Shown one piece after another: positions 35,698-45,302 of a stretch of 64,000 nucleotides of DNA (positions are counted from its first letter, which is position 1; each line of letters starts with the position of its first letter). Source of the stretch: CAVVUC01 sp963751395 (lineage in GTDB: Bacteria > Verrucomicrobiota > Verrucomicrobiia > Chthoniobacterales > Chthoniobacteraceae); NCBI GenBank assembly GCA_963751395.1, contig CAVVUC010000001.1:744001-808000 (forward strand), read 5' to 3'. The notes under the pieces are model-generated. The model was not told the DNA's origin. It saw only the letters and a program-made list of their open reading frames with translations, and made no database searches. Position numbers and translations under genes: made by a program.

Positions 35698-35949
35698 TCA
35701 GATGCCTTCTTCTTCCATGATGCGGCGCACCTTCTCGACGGTGACGACCTCGCCACGCGATGGCAGGACGGGGATGCCGTTCTTCATCAGATACGCTGGG
35801 GCCTTCGCTTTCGACTTTGCAGCCGCGGGCGCGTGCAAGGCTCGACGGAAAAACTCGGACAGGATCTTTCCCGCCGTCTTTCTTTCCTTGGCAGCGAGTT
35901 CCTTCGCCGCGGAGAGCACATCGTCGTCAATATCGAGCGTCGTTCTCAT
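35698..35949 (-). CDS. vapB: VapB-type antitoxin
   Basis: The 83-residue protein starts at ATG 35949. The N-terminal ribbon-helix-helix DNA-binding part is MRTTLDIDDDVLSAAKELAA. A basic linker and a C-terminal toxin-binding tail (GEVVTVEKVRRIMEEEG) follow. The order antitoxin-toxin with a 1-bp gap is standard for vapBC, and autoregulation by the pair is expected. Confidence 0.9.
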   Translation of the reverse strand: MRTTLDIDDDVLSAAKELAAKERKTAGKILSEFFRRALHAPAAAKSKAKAPAYLMKNGIPVLPSRGEVVTVEKVRRIMEEEGI

Positions 35950-36039
35950 GGTGCGTGATGATATTGCATCAAATGCCGCCCGACAAGTGGAATGCTGCCT
36001 TGCGTCGATGCTGTGGTGGTGGGTCTGGAGGCCGGTCTG

Positions 36040-36148
36040 TGAACCTCGCTCATTTTTCGAGCAGCGAGGAAGGCAGCATCTGCTTTTGGCGCAACACATT
36101 CCAGCAGCAGCCTGCCCGGCTTGCGTGTCCAGGTTTGAGATCCTGAAA
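36040..36148. repeat. ~109 bp direct repeat, copy B
   Basis: Copy B shares tgaacctcgctcattttt at its left end and tttgagatcctgaa at its right end with copy A (35066-35181), in the same orientation, about 0.97 kb away. Together they bracket vapBC. The sequence from 35950 to 36205 holds this repeat and no gene. Confidence 0.75.
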
Positions 36149-36205
36149 AATCCTGAATCGCAGCGCGTCGTTTTTCATCGAAAGTGTTGAACAGGTGGGC
36201 TAAGC

Positions 36206-37078
36206 ATGTTGGCGATGTTCGTCTGGAAAAAACTCGCCTCCGCAAAATGGGAGGATGCATGGCTGGAGCGACTGGGTTTTCTTGGACCGACGCGGCTTGC
36301 CGTCACCAATCTGGCCGGCTCGAAAACGATTCGCATCGAGGCTTACGGACTGACGAAGCGGGAGGCGGACGCGCTATTGAAACAATTCGGCGGTCAGGTC
36401 CGGGCTCTGAAAGAGCTGGCCTTCGCGAAGCAGGGCAACGAGGTCCGCGATCCGATTCGCATTCGAGGCAACCTGCTCGTCGTTGCTTCGGAGCGCGACC
36501 GGCGGCGATGCGCGAAGCAATTCCCGTCGCGCAAAATTCTCGTCGTCCCCGCCGCGATGGCGTTCGGCACCGGCGCGCACGCGACCACGGCGTGTTGTCT
36601 GCGCTTTTTATCCGACATCGCCGGAACGCGCGACGGCGGCTCGTGGGACATGCTCGATCTCGGAACCGGCAGCGGCATTCTCGCGATCGCCGGCAGGATG
36701 CTCGGGGCGCGAAAAGTCGATGCGTTTGATTTCGATCCCCACGCGGTACGGACTGCGCGCGAAAATGTGCGGGCGAACGGCGTCAGTTCGATCGCGGTAA
36801 AGAAGCTCGACGTCACAAAATGGAGCCCGCCGGGGACATGGGATGTCGTCACTGCGAATCTGTTCAGCGCCATCCTGATCAGAGCAGCCCCGGCCATCGC
36901 GGCCGCGACGCGCCCGGGCGGATGGCTGATTTTTTCTGGCATCCTGCGTGAGCAGGAAATGGATTGCGTCCGCGCGTTTCGCAAGAAAGGGTTCCGCATC
37001 GAAGCGATTGCCCGGCGAGGCAAGTGGGTCACGGGGAGAGCGAGAAGGATGCATGGTGAAACGGCGAAGGCATTCTGA
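36206..37078 (+). CDS. prmA: Ribosomal protein L11 methyltransferase PrmA
   Basis: SAM-dependent enzyme that trimethylates ribosomal protein L11. The 290-residue protein shows the PrmA signature PAAMAFGTGAHATTACCLRF, then SAM motif I LDLGTGSGILAIAG, FDFDPHAVRTARENVRANG, and the catalytic-loop segment TANLFSAILIRAAP. The N-terminal L11-binding domain is shorter and less conserved than in E. coli. It lies just outside repeat copy B, on the housekeeping side of the boundary. Confidence 0.9.
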   Translation: MLAMFVWKKLASAKWEDAWLERLGFLGPTRLAVTNLAGSKTIRIEAYGLTKREADALLKQFGGQVRALKELAFAKQGNEVRDPIRIRGNLLVVASERDRRRCAKQFPSRKILVVPAAMAFGTGAHATTACCLRFLSDIAGTRDGGSWDMLDLGTGSGILAIAGRMLGARKVDAFDFDPHAVRTARENVRANGVSSIAVKKLDVTKWSPPGTWDVVTANLFSAILIRAAPAIAAATRPGGWLIFSGILREQEMDCVRAFRKKGFRIEAIARRGKWVTGRARRMHGETAKAF

Positions 37079-37160
37079 ATTCTTTCATTCATCCTGCTGC
37101 CTTTCATTAGTGGTTGACGCCGGATGCAACGCGCCGCTAACTTTCCGCACATTTTTCGTC

Positions 37161-38334
37161 ATGGCAGAAGAACTTTCTTATGTATTGGTCACTCCGTATT
37201 CGATTCGCAAGTCGCGCACCGGCGGCATCGTCGCGCGTCTGATCTCGCGCACCGGACTCGACCTCGTCCGCGCCCGCATGTTCGCGCCGGGCAGGGAACT
37301 CACCGAGAAATACGCGGCGAGTCTGGTGACCGATCCCGAGCCGAGCCATCGCGCGACCCAGGAACTGATTCGCGACTACGTTCTCGGAAATTTCCAGCCC
37401 GGCGGCAAAGGCGGCCGGCCCCGCGTGTTGCTGCTCGTTTTTCAGGGCGAAAATGCCATCCAAAAAATCCGGGCCACGGTCGGCCATATCCTCAACGAAC
37501 GCACCAGCGGCGAAACGATCCGCGACACCTACGGCGATTACATCGCGGACCAGAATGGCGCGGTCACCTACTTCGAACCGGCCGCGCTCGCTCCGCAGGA
37601 CGCCGCTTCGGCGGAGCGCGATCTGAAGCTCTGGGCGGCTTATTCGGACAGTGACGGCGGCTTTCTTGAAGAGGCCATGGAGTTCCCTGCCGGCGCGAGC
37701 GTTCAGAAAACCCTCGTGCTCATCAAGCCCGACAACTTCCGGTTCCCAAACGCGCGGCCCGGCGGCGTCATCGATCTCTTCTCCCGCACCGGTCTTTACA
37801 TCATCGGATTCAAAGTTCATTGCATGTGCGTCGCCCAGGCCGAGGAATTTTACGGTCCCGTGCTCGATGTGTTGCAGGACAACCTCCGCGCTCCAATCGG
37901 CGTGAAAGCGCGACTCGCGATCGAGGATGAAATCGGTCTTCCGCTTACTGACGAAATTCAAAACCAGCTCGGCGAATTGCTCGGCCCTGATCGCCGGACG
38001 CCAGAACTGGGAATCGATCGTGCAGTTCATGGCGGGAACCCGTCCGAGCGACTGCCCGGCCGGCCAGCGCGACGAACCCGGCAGCGAGAAATGCATCGCG
38101 CTGGTTTACCAGGGCGTCGATGCGGTGCGAAAAATCCGCGAAGTCCTCGGTCCGACCGATCCCTCCAAGGCGCCTCCCGGCTCGATCCGGCGCGAATTCG
38201 GTCAGACGATCATGGTCAACGCCGCGCACGCCTCCGACTCGCCGGAAAACGCCCGGCGCGAGATGGGAATCGTCCAAATCCGCGAGAACAACCTGAAGCC
38301 TTTGATCGAAGCCACCTACGGCGGACCTGCTTGA
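37161..38334 (+). CDS. ndk: Tandem nucleoside diphosphate kinase, frameshifted
   Basis: The protein of about 390 residues consists of two NDK-like halves. The first (about 1-165) resembles NDK in GETIRDTYGDYI but lacks the catalytic His: the N-x-x-H-A-S-D motif is replaced by sequence around AVTYFEPAALAP. The second half (about 182-390) begins TLVLIKPDNF and carries the active-site His in VNAAHASDSPENARREMG. A one-base insertion near 37984-37988 switches frame (ELLGP, then IAGRQNWESIVQFM). It transfers phosphate between nucleoside tri- and diphosphates. The first half is probably structural or regulatory. Confidence 0.85.
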
Positions 38335-38353
38335 ATCAGGCAGCGCCCGAAGA

Positions 38354-38381
38354 ATCCAAAATCCAAAATCCAAAATCCAAA
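38354..38381. repeat. Heptanucleotide tandem repeat (ATCCAAA)4
   Basis: Four perfect copies of atccaaa lie in the 53-bp gap between ndk and the aminotransferase gene, ending 6 bp before its ATG and occupying the place where a ribosome binding site would be expected. Confidence 0.95.
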
Positions 38382-38387
38382 ATCGCC

Positions 38388-39555
38388 ATGTCCATCTCCT
38401 CACGCGCCAGCATCCTGACCCCGTCACTCACCCTCGTCGATCGACAGCAAAGCCAAAGCGATGAAAGCCGAGGGCATCGACGTTTGCGGATTCGGCGCCG
38501 GCGAGCCCGACTTCGACACGCCCGAGCACATCAAAGCCGCCGCGCAAGCCGCGCTCGAAGCCGGCTTCACGAAATACACCCCGAGCTCCGGCATCCCGGA
38601 ACTGCGCCAGGCGATCGCGGAGAAATTTCTCGCCGAAAACAAGCTCGACTACAAGCCGCAGCAGATCATCGTCAGCAATGGCGCGAAACATTCCTGCTAC
38701 AACGCGATCCTCGCCACCTGCGAACCCGGCGACGAAGTCATCATCCCGAGCCCGTACTGGCTGAGCTATCCCGAGATGGTCCGCCTCGCCGGAGCCGAGC
38801 CGGTGTTCGTGCAGACCACCGAGGAGAACCAGCTGGAAAATGACCGCCGAGCAGTTCGAGAACGCGATGACGCCGCGCACGAAGATGGTCATCATCAACT
38901 CGCCCGGCAACCCGACCGGCTCGGTTTACACGCGGCAGGAACTCGAAGGGCTGCTCGCCGTCGCGCTCGAGGAGGACATCCTCATTTTGTCCGACGAAAT
39001 CTACGAGAAGCTGACCTACGACGGCGCGGAGCATGTGAGCATCGCGTCGCTTTCCAAGGAAGCCTACGACCTCACCATCACCGTCAACGGATTCAGCAAA
39101 GCCTACGCGATGACCGGCTGGCGGCTCGGCTACCTCGGCGCGCCGGAAGCCATCGCCAAGGCCATCGACTCGATCCAGAGCCACAGCACCTCGAACCCGT
39201 GCTCGTTCGCGCAAAAGGGCGGACTCGCCGCGCTCAAGGGCGACCAGCAGGCGGTCATCGACATGCGCGACGAGTTCCAGATGCGCCGCGATTACATGTT
39301 CGACCGGCTCGCGAATATCCCGAACATCAGCGCGGTCAAGCCGCAGGGCGCGTTTTACATTTTGGTGAACATCAGGCAAGCTCTGCGCTCACCTCGCAGA
39401 ACTTCGCCGACCGCCTGCTGAGCAAGGCCAACGTCGCCGTCGTCCCCGGCATCGCGTTCGGCGACGACCGCACGATCCGCTTCAGCTACGCGACGAGCAT
39501 CGACATCATCAAGAAGGGCCTCGACCGCTTCGAGGAATTCTGCCGGACGCTGTAA
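38388..39555 (+). CDS. aspC: Class I aspartate aminotransferase, three frameshifts
   Basis: PLP-dependent transaminase interconverting aspartate/oxaloacetate and glutamate/2-oxoglutarate. Pieces across frames join to a full-length protein of about 388 residues: MSISSRASILTPSLTL, then IDSKAKAMKAEGIDVCGFG, then WKMTAEQFENAMTP, then SQNFADRLLSKANVAVVPG to the stop. Active-site features are SPGNPTGSVY, LSDEIYEKL and the PLP Lys in NGFSKAYAMTGWR. Single-base changes near 38434, 38832 and 39375 break the frame. All conserved parts are intact, so a sequencing cause is likely. ATG 38388 follows the heptamer repeat. Confidence 0.88.
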
Positions 39556-39583
39556 CCAGCCGTCCAACAGTTCTTCCGACGAG

Positions 39584-40297
39584 GTGTTCTTCAACAAAAC
39601 GAGCCCTTTTTTCTGCCTGCTGGTCGCAATGACCCTGGTTGGCCGCGTATTCGCTGCGGACACGAGTCCCACGCCCAAGCCCGAACTGCACCCTGCGGTC
39701 CTGGCGCCGGGCGCGATGGAAACCAGCCCCGAGGGTTGGATCGATCTCCTGGCCGACAAGACGCTCAGCCACTGGAAACGTGTCGCGTATGCCGGCAAAT
39801 CACTCAAGCCCACGAACTCGTGGAAGATGGATGAAACCGGCAGCGTGCTGGAGTGCGACGGCGCGGGCGCGCAGGAGATGTATTTGTATGACCAGGAATT
39901 CGCCAACGGCATTTTTCATTGCGAGTGGAGATTCCGGCCCGTGGAGGGCGGCAAGGGCTACAACAGCGGTGTTTTTATCCGGAATTCCGCCAACGGCACG
40001 GTGTGGCATCAGGCCCAGGTTGGAAACGCGAACGTCGGGAATTTGTTTGGGAAAACCAGCGTCAACGGCGAAATCACGAAGTTCAACATTAACGACCATG
40101 TGGTGCAGATGGGCAGGCCGCCGGGGGAATGGAACACCTACGAGATCACGGCAAAGGACAACCAGATGACGCTTTGGATCAATGGGGCCGTCACCGCGAG
40201 CTGGCGCGATTGCCAGGTGCCCAAAGGCCTTGTCGGTCTCGAGGCGGAAGGCTGGTTCATTGAGTTTCGCAACGTGAAATTCAAACCGCTGCCTTGA
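39584..40297 (+). CDS. Exported DUF1080 (3-keto-glucoside hydrolase-like) protein
   Basis: The 237-residue protein starts at GTG 39584 with a signal peptide (FCLLVAMTLVGRVFAAD). The rest is one DUF1080 beta-sandwich of the LamG/glucanase-like type: EGWIDLLADKTLSHWKRV, GFHCEWRF-like strand IFHCEWRFRP, YNSGVFIR, GEWNTYEITAKDNQ and a C-terminal strand WFIEFRNVKFKPLP. DUF1080 proteins are abundant in Verrucomicrobiota and Planctomycetota; some hydrolyse 3-keto-glycosides. Substrate cannot be assigned here. Confidence 0.88.
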   Translation: MFFNKTSPFFCLLVAMTLVGRVFAADTSPTPKPELHPAVLAPGAMETSPEGWIDLLADKTLSHWKRVAYAGKSLKPTNSWKMDETGSVLECDGAGAQEMYLYDQEFANGIFHCEWRFRPVEGGKGYNSGVFIRNSANGTVWHQAQVGNANVGNLFGKTSVNGEITKFNINDHVVQMGRPPGEWNTYEITAKDNQMTLWINGAVTASWRDCQVPKGLVGLEAEGWFIEFRNVKFKPLP

Positions 40298-40455
40298 GGC
40301 GTATCGTCCCTCAAAGCACGGCCGGATTTACCAGCGTTGTATAAACGTTCCCAATTCCTATTCCATCTGTCGATTCACGAAAGTGATGGCCGCGATCAAA
40401 AAACCGCTCGTTGTTTCCACTTGTTACAGCGAAACGCGCTGCTAGTTTCGCCGCC

Positions 40456-41712
40456 ATGCCCCCTCAAGAAACCTCCGCGCACTCTCCGTCGAAGAATCAC
40501 GGCTGGGTTGTTGCCTTTTCGGGCACGGGAATCAACCTTGCGCTCGGCGTTCTTTACACCTGGAGCATGTTCAAAGGCGCGATCGAAAGGGACTTCGGCT
40601 GGAAAGGTTCCCAGCTCAACGATCCTTATGCGCTTTGCTGTCTTGTATTTGCGTTTGCGATGATTCTCGCCGGGCGCTGCCAGGATAAATTCGGCCCGCG
40701 ACTCACCGCCTCGATCGGTGGCCTGCTTGTGGGAACGGGGCTTGTGATCATTTCAACGACGAACAGCTACGCCGTCTGGGTGCTCGGCTTCGGCGTCTTC
40801 GTGGGCGTCGGCATAGGCTTCGGTTACTCCTCGGCGACGCCGCCTGCATTGAAATGGTTTCCGCCTTCAAAAACGGGCCTCATCGCCGGGCTCGTTGTCG
40901 CGGGCTTCGGCCTTGCACCGGTTTACCTCGCGCCAACCTCGGAGTTCCTGTTGCGAAACTTCGGCCTGCTCAAGTCGATGCTCATCTTCGGCATCGTGTT
41001 CGCCGCGATCGTCTGTGGCCTGGCTCAGTTCCTCGTGAATCCGCCCGCCGGTTATTCGGCGGTGACGCCGGGCGCCACAGCCGGAGCGAAACCAGCCGCT
41101 GTCGTCAATTTCTCTCCCGGTGAGATCTTGCGTACACCGGGTTTCTGGCTGCTTTGGGTGCTCTACTTCATTGGTTCGGGTGCGGGCTTGATGGTGATCA
41201 GCAGCGTCAGCGGCATGGCCAAGAAAACGATGGGCAACGCGGCGTTCATCGCCGTGGCGGTGATGGCCCTCGGCAACGCAGCGGGCCGGATCGTCGCCGG
41301 TCTGCTCTCGGATAAAATCGGTCGCCGCTGGACGCTGATGCTGGTGCTGCTGATTCAGGCGGCGCTGATGTTCATCGCCATTCCCGTCACGGCGTCGGCG
41401 AGTGGCGAGAAGTTCGTGATCGTCCTGGTCGCGACATTGATCGGCTTCAACTACGGCGCGAACCTTTCGCTCTTCCCATCCTTCACGAAGGATCTGTGGG
41501 GCTTGAAAAGCTTCGGCATGAACTACGGCTGTCTCTTTACCGCGTGGGGTGTCGGCGGGTTCGCCCTGAGCCGCCTGCAGCAGATGCTCAAGGCGAGCAG
41601 CGGCAGCTTCAACTCCAGCTTCATCACCGCCGGCGTGCTGCTGATCGTGGGCGCGGCGCTTACTTTTCTGATCAAGCCGCCACGGCATGAAGCTGCCGTC
41701 GTCGGATCCTGA
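40456..41712 (+). CDS. MFS transporter, OFA (oxalate/formate antiporter-like) family
   Basis: ATG 40456 (MPPQETSAHSP) gives about 418 residues with 12 predicted membrane helices. The OFA-type first helix is FSGTGINLALGVLYTWSMFK, followed by the MFS loop GRCQDKFGPR and FGYSSATPPALKWFPPSKTG. The second half has GRIVAGLLSDKIGRRW. OFA members exchange small organic anions such as oxalate and formate. The real substrate is not evident, and no neighbouring pathway gene helps. Confidence 0.88.
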   Translation: MPPQETSAHSPSKNHGWVVAFSGTGINLALGVLYTWSMFKGAIERDFGWKGSQLNDPYALCCLVFAFAMILAGRCQDKFGPRLTASIGGLLVGTGLVIISTTNSYAVWVLGFGVFVGVGIGFGYSSATPPALKWFPPSKTGLIAGLVVAGFGLAPVYLAPTSEFLLRNFGLLKSMLIFGIVFAAIVCGLAQFLVNPPAGYSAVTPGATAGAKPAAVVNFSPGEILRTPGFWLLWVLYFIGSGAGLMVISSVSGMAKKTMGNAAFIAVAVMALGNAAGRIVAGLLSDKIGRRWTLMLVLLIQAALMFIAIPVTASASGEKFVIVLVATLIGFNYGANLSLFPSFTKDLWGLKSFGMNYGCLFTAWGVGGFALSRLQQMLKASSGSFNSSFITAGVLLIVGAALTFLIKPPRHEAAVVGS

Positions 41713-41753
41713 ACAAACGATCGCAGAACGGAAATGCGGGTTACGCTTGGGCA

Positions 41754-41870
41754 ATGACGAATGACGAATACCGAATGACGAAGGAAGCCCGAATAACACG
41801 TGGCGAAGTCGTTCCCTCATGCCTTCACTCCCCGACATCCACTCGTCATTCGTCATTCGTCATTCGTCAT
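41754..41870. repeat. Inverted heptamer arrays forming a 28-bp stem
   Basis: The left arm 41754-41781 is atgacga, atgacga, ataccga, atgacga. The right arm 41843-41870 is four perfect copies of tcgtcat, the exact complement of atgacga. The arms pair at 26 of 28 positions around a 61-base loop. The element covers the 5' end of hemW. Confidence 0.95.
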
Positions 41871-42956
41871 TTATACTTCCACATTCCGTTTTGCGCGAAG
41901 CTCTGCCCGTATTGCAGCTTCTACGTCGATACGCATTTCAAAAACAAATCGCCCCGCTTCCTCGATGCGATTCTGCGCGAGGTGGAAACACAGGGAGCGC
42001 GATTTGAGGTCCAGCCGCACACGATTTATTTCGGCGGCGGCACGCCGAGTTCGCTGTCGATGTCGCAGCTTGAATCGCTGCTCACGCGACTCCGCGAGCG
42101 GCTCGATTTAACCCGACTCAGCGAGTGGACATTCGAGATCAACCCCGCCACCGTCTCACTCGAAAAAGCCCGGCTGCTTCGCTCGCTCGGCGTCACGCGC
42201 ATCAGCATGGGCGTGCAGTCGTGGGACGACACAATTCTGAAAACGCTTGGCCGCATCCACTCCGCCGGGCAGGCGGAGCAGACGTTCGACATCCTGCGCT
42301 CCGCCGGCTTCGACAACATCAGCATCGACCTGATGTTCGCCGTGCCCGGCCAGACCCGCGAAGAATGGCGCGCGACGCTCGACAAAACCATCGCGCTCGC
42401 ACCGGAGCACATCTCGGCCTACTGCCTGACCTACGAGGAGGACACGGCCTTTTTTGAGAAACTGAACGCGCGCGAGTTTTCGCAGGATGAAAATCGGGAC
42501 GCCGATCTGTTCGAGATGGCGATGGACCGGCTCTGGGCGGCGGGTTACGCGCAATACGAGATTTCCAACTACGCGCTGCCGGGCTGCGAATCGCTCCACA
42601 ACTTCGCTTACTGGCTCGCTTCCGATTACCTCGGCTTCGGTCCGAGCGCGTTCTCGACCGTCGGCGAACGCCGCTGGCAGAACGTGCCAGACACCGCCGG
42701 CTACACCGCGCGCATGTTGTCGGACGTGTCGCCGGTTTCATTCGAGGAACCGGTGAACCCCGCCACGCGGACAGCCGAGCGGATCGCCTTCTCGCTGCGC
42801 ACCAATCGCGGAGTTCCGCGCGAACTGCTCGCGCCGTGGCAGCGTGAAGTCGATGAATTCCGCACGCTCGGTTTTTTGCAAAATGACGGTGACAGCGTCG
42901 TCCTCACGCGGAAGGGAAAACTCATGGCCGACACCGTGGCGGAGGTTTTTGTTTAG
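41754..42956 (+). CDS. hemW: Heme chaperone HemW (radical SAM, CPO-III-like)
   Basis: Radical-SAM protein of the HemW family, involved in heme insertion and long annotated as oxygen-independent coproporphyrinogen III oxidase. The 4Fe-4S motif is FCAKLCPYCSFY (CxxxCxxC; the extra HemW-type fourth Cys is absent). Further motifs are IYFGGGTPSSLS, EINPATVSLEKARLLRS, RISMGVQSWDD and ISIDLMFAVPGQT. Homology starts at LYFHIPFC (about residue 40). The only in-frame start visible upstream is ATG 41754, inside the inverted heptamer repeat, so the first ~38 residues are repeat-encoded. Confidence 0.9.
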   Translation: MTNDEYRMTKEARITRGEVVPSCLHSPTSTRHSSFVIRHLYFHIPFCAKLCPYCSFYVDTHFKNKSPRFLDAILREVETQGARFEVQPHTIYFGGGTPSSLSMSQLESLLTRLRERLDLTRLSEWTFEINPATVSLEKARLLRSLGVTRISMGVQSWDDTILKTLGRIHSAGQAEQTFDILRSAGFDNISIDLMFAVPGQTREEWRATLDKTIALAPEHISAYCLTYEEDTAFFEKLNAREFSQDENRDADLFEMAMDRLWAAGYAQYEISNYALPGCESLHNFAYWLASDYLGFGPSAFSTVGERRWQNVPDTAGYTARMLSDVSPVSFEEPVNPATRTAERIAFSLRTNRGVPRELLAPWQREVDEFRTLGFLQNDGDSVVLTRKGKLMADTVAEVFV

Positions 42957-43040
42957 TTTACAGTTTGCCGTTGCAATCCAAACTACACGCCCCATGAAAT
43001 GTCTCCCGCGACGCAGCCAATCTCCTCACATCTTCTCAAA

Positions 43041-44000
43041 ATGAAAAAGCGCGTGCTTGGGAAAACAGGAATTTCCGTTTCCGAAATCGGAGTCGGAGCG
43101 TGGCAGTTGGGCGGTCCGCTTCTGCTTGATGGGAAACAGGACGGGCATCCCGATCTCGGCGAGGACTTTGTTCTCAAACTCATCCGCGACTGCGGCGAAC
43201 TGGGCATCAACTTCATCGACACCGCCGAACAATACGGCAACGGCGAGAGCGAGCGGCGCGTCGGCAAGGCGCTCAAGGGCCAGCGCGACAGATGGGTGAT
43301 CGGCTCGAAGTTCGGACACCAGGTCGGCCCGAATGGCGAACGCCTGCGGGACGCTTCCGCGCGTCGCGTGCCGGTCTCGCTCGAAGGCTCGCTGCGGCGG
43401 CTCCAGACCGATTACATCGACGTTTACGTCTATCACATCGCGCCCGATCCGAACGAAGCCGAGGCGGTCGCGGAGTTTCTGGCAAAGGGAAAAAAGCGGG
43501 GCACGGTGCGGGCTGTTGGCATTTCGACAAGCGACGTGTCGCATTGTGAAGCGCTGCTCGCGCTCGATTGTCTCGACGTCATCCAGTCGCCGCAAAACAT
43601 CATGGAACCTGCCGACGAAATGAATGATTTCATCGCGCGCAATCATCTCGGCGGGGTCGTGCGCGGCGCATTTTACAGCGGGCGATTGAGTGGACGCTAT
43701 TTCCATCAGCCGCCGCAACTGCCGCCCGAGGACATCCGCGCCACGCACATGAACGCGGAGAAGCTGGCTGAGTTCACGCGGTACTCGCTCTTTGAGGAAT
43801 TGGTGACGCCGCAACGCTCGATGGTGCAGCTCGCGCTTCGCTACCTGCTCGACAAGCCGACGACCCACACGATCATCCCCGGCGCAAAGTCGCTCGATTC
43901 TTATCGCGAGGCGATCAAAGCCACCGGGCTTGCGCCGCTCACGGAACACGAACTGGCGCGCATTGCGGCGATCAAACGGGAAATCCAAAGCCCTTCATAA
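43041..44000 (+). CDS. Aldo/keto reductase
   Basis: NAD(P)H-dependent oxidoreductase of 319 residues; ATG 43041 (MKKRVLGKTGISVSEIG) is the family-like start. The catalytic tetrad is visible: Asp and Tyr in NFIDTAEQYGNGESER, Lys in VIGSKFGH and His in IDVYVYHIAPD. The C-terminal cofactor-binding segment is TTHTIIPGAKSLDSYREA. Substrate unknown. It is not obviously part of an operon. Confidence 0.93.
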   Translation: MKKRVLGKTGISVSEIGVGAWQLGGPLLLDGKQDGHPDLGEDFVLKLIRDCGELGINFIDTAEQYGNGESERRVGKALKGQRDRWVIGSKFGHQVGPNGERLRDASARRVPVSLEGSLRRLQTDYIDVYVYHIAPDPNEAEAVAEFLAKGKKRGTVRAVGISTSDVSHCEALLALDCLDVIQSPQNIMEPADEMNDFIARNHLGGVVRGAFYSGRLSGRYFHQPPQLPPEDIRATHMNAEKLAEFTRYSLFEELVTPQRSMVQLALRYLLDKPTTHTIIPGAKSLDSYREAIKATGLAPLTEHELARIAAIKREIQSPS

Positions 44001-44040
44001 ACGGAGTTTTGTGAACGCCTCAGAATGACGGGCGATTTTC

Positions 44041-45262
44041 TCACGGCACGGGCGGCGTCGGTTTTTCGATAAAAGTCGCGTGCAGGCTGCGCACGGCGTC
44101 ATCGACCGCGCTCACGGGCAGCAGCCAGGTGATGCGGAAGGACGAAGTGGAAACGCCGAAAATCTTGTTCGGTGAGAGCGCGGCGAGGCCGGCGCGAAAG
44201 TTTTTGTAGCTCGTGTTGATGCCCGCGCCGATGACGCTGACCGCGCCGATGCCATCAATGAGTTGCACCGAGCCGCCGAATTTTTCCGACAAGCCCTGGC
44301 GCACTTGCGCTTCGTTGTGAAGGTTCTCGCGCGAGATCACCATCGTGAGGCCGTCGCCCGCTCCGCCGACGTGCGCGACGTGAAGTTGTTTGCCGCAGAC
44401 TTTGTGTTCGTCCAGAAATTCAAACAACGTGTCGGGCGCGCTCGTGGCTTGAAGAACGAATACGTCCTTCTCGCTCGCGACACCAACGACCGTACCCGGC
44501 ATGCGCGCACCGAATTTCCGCACCACCGTTCCGTCCGATGAAGGATCGGAGCCGGGCAGGGGACCTGCGGTGGCGCGGGCGTAGATCGCGATGTTGCGTT
44601 CCTTCGCGAACTCGACGCACTGGGCGTTGAGCACCTTCGCGCCGGCTTCAGCCATCTCCTGCATTTCTTCGTAGGACATCGTGCCGATGCGTCTGGCGGC
44701 TGGAACGATGCGCGGATCGGCTGTGTAAACGCCATCGACGTCGGAACAAATCTCGCACCAGTTCGGCGTCGAGCGCCGCCGCCATCGCGACCGCGGTCGT
44801 GTCGCTGCCGCCGCGCCCAAGCGTCGTCACTTCCTTGCGGTAAGAGACGCCCTGGTAGCCCGCTACGATGACAATCTTTCCGTTCGCGAGTTCGTCCTGC
44901 ACGCGGAACGGCCTCACCTCGATGATTCGCGCATCGACATGCCGGTCGTTCGTGATGATGCCCGCCTGGCTGCCGGTGAAGCTGATCGCGTCGCCACCGA
45001 GTTCGCGGATCGCCATCGAGAGCAGCGCCATCGAGATGCGCTCGCCGACCGAGAGCAGCATGTCGAGTTCGCGACGTTCGGGATTCGGAGAAGTTTTTTT
45101 CGCGAGTTCGAGCAGGTGATCCGTCGTGTCGCCCATCGCCGAAACAACGACGACGACATTGTGGCCTTGCTCGCGAGTCCGCATGACGCGGCGCGCGACT
45201 TCGCGGATTTTGTCGGCATCCGCCACGCTGCTGCCGCCATATTTCTGGACGACTGTTGCCAT
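44041..45262 (-). CDS. lysC: Aspartate kinase, frameshifted
   Basis: First enzyme of the lysine/threonine/methionine pathway, phosphorylating aspartate. The N-terminal kinase part reads MATVVQKYGGSSVADADKIR, VSAMGDTTDHLL, LSVGERISMALLS, GYQG and TTLGRGGSDTTAVAMAAAL. One extra base near 44758-44763 shifts the frame; the protein continues CEICSDVDGVYTADPRIVP. The C-terminus has two ACT domains (HVAHVGGAGDGLTMVISREN and VQLIDGIGAVSVIGAGINTS), so feedback control by an end-product amino acid is expected. Total length about 406 residues, normal for monofunctional LysC. Confidence 0.92.
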
Positions 45263-45302
45263 GGCTTCGGTGGGAATTCATAAAGCAGGACTCGGCCCGA
45301 TG

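Noticed and set aside
38354..38381. Short regular repeats as a possible CRISPR array.
   Set aside because: The unit is 7 bp with no spacers, and no cas gene is present in the window.
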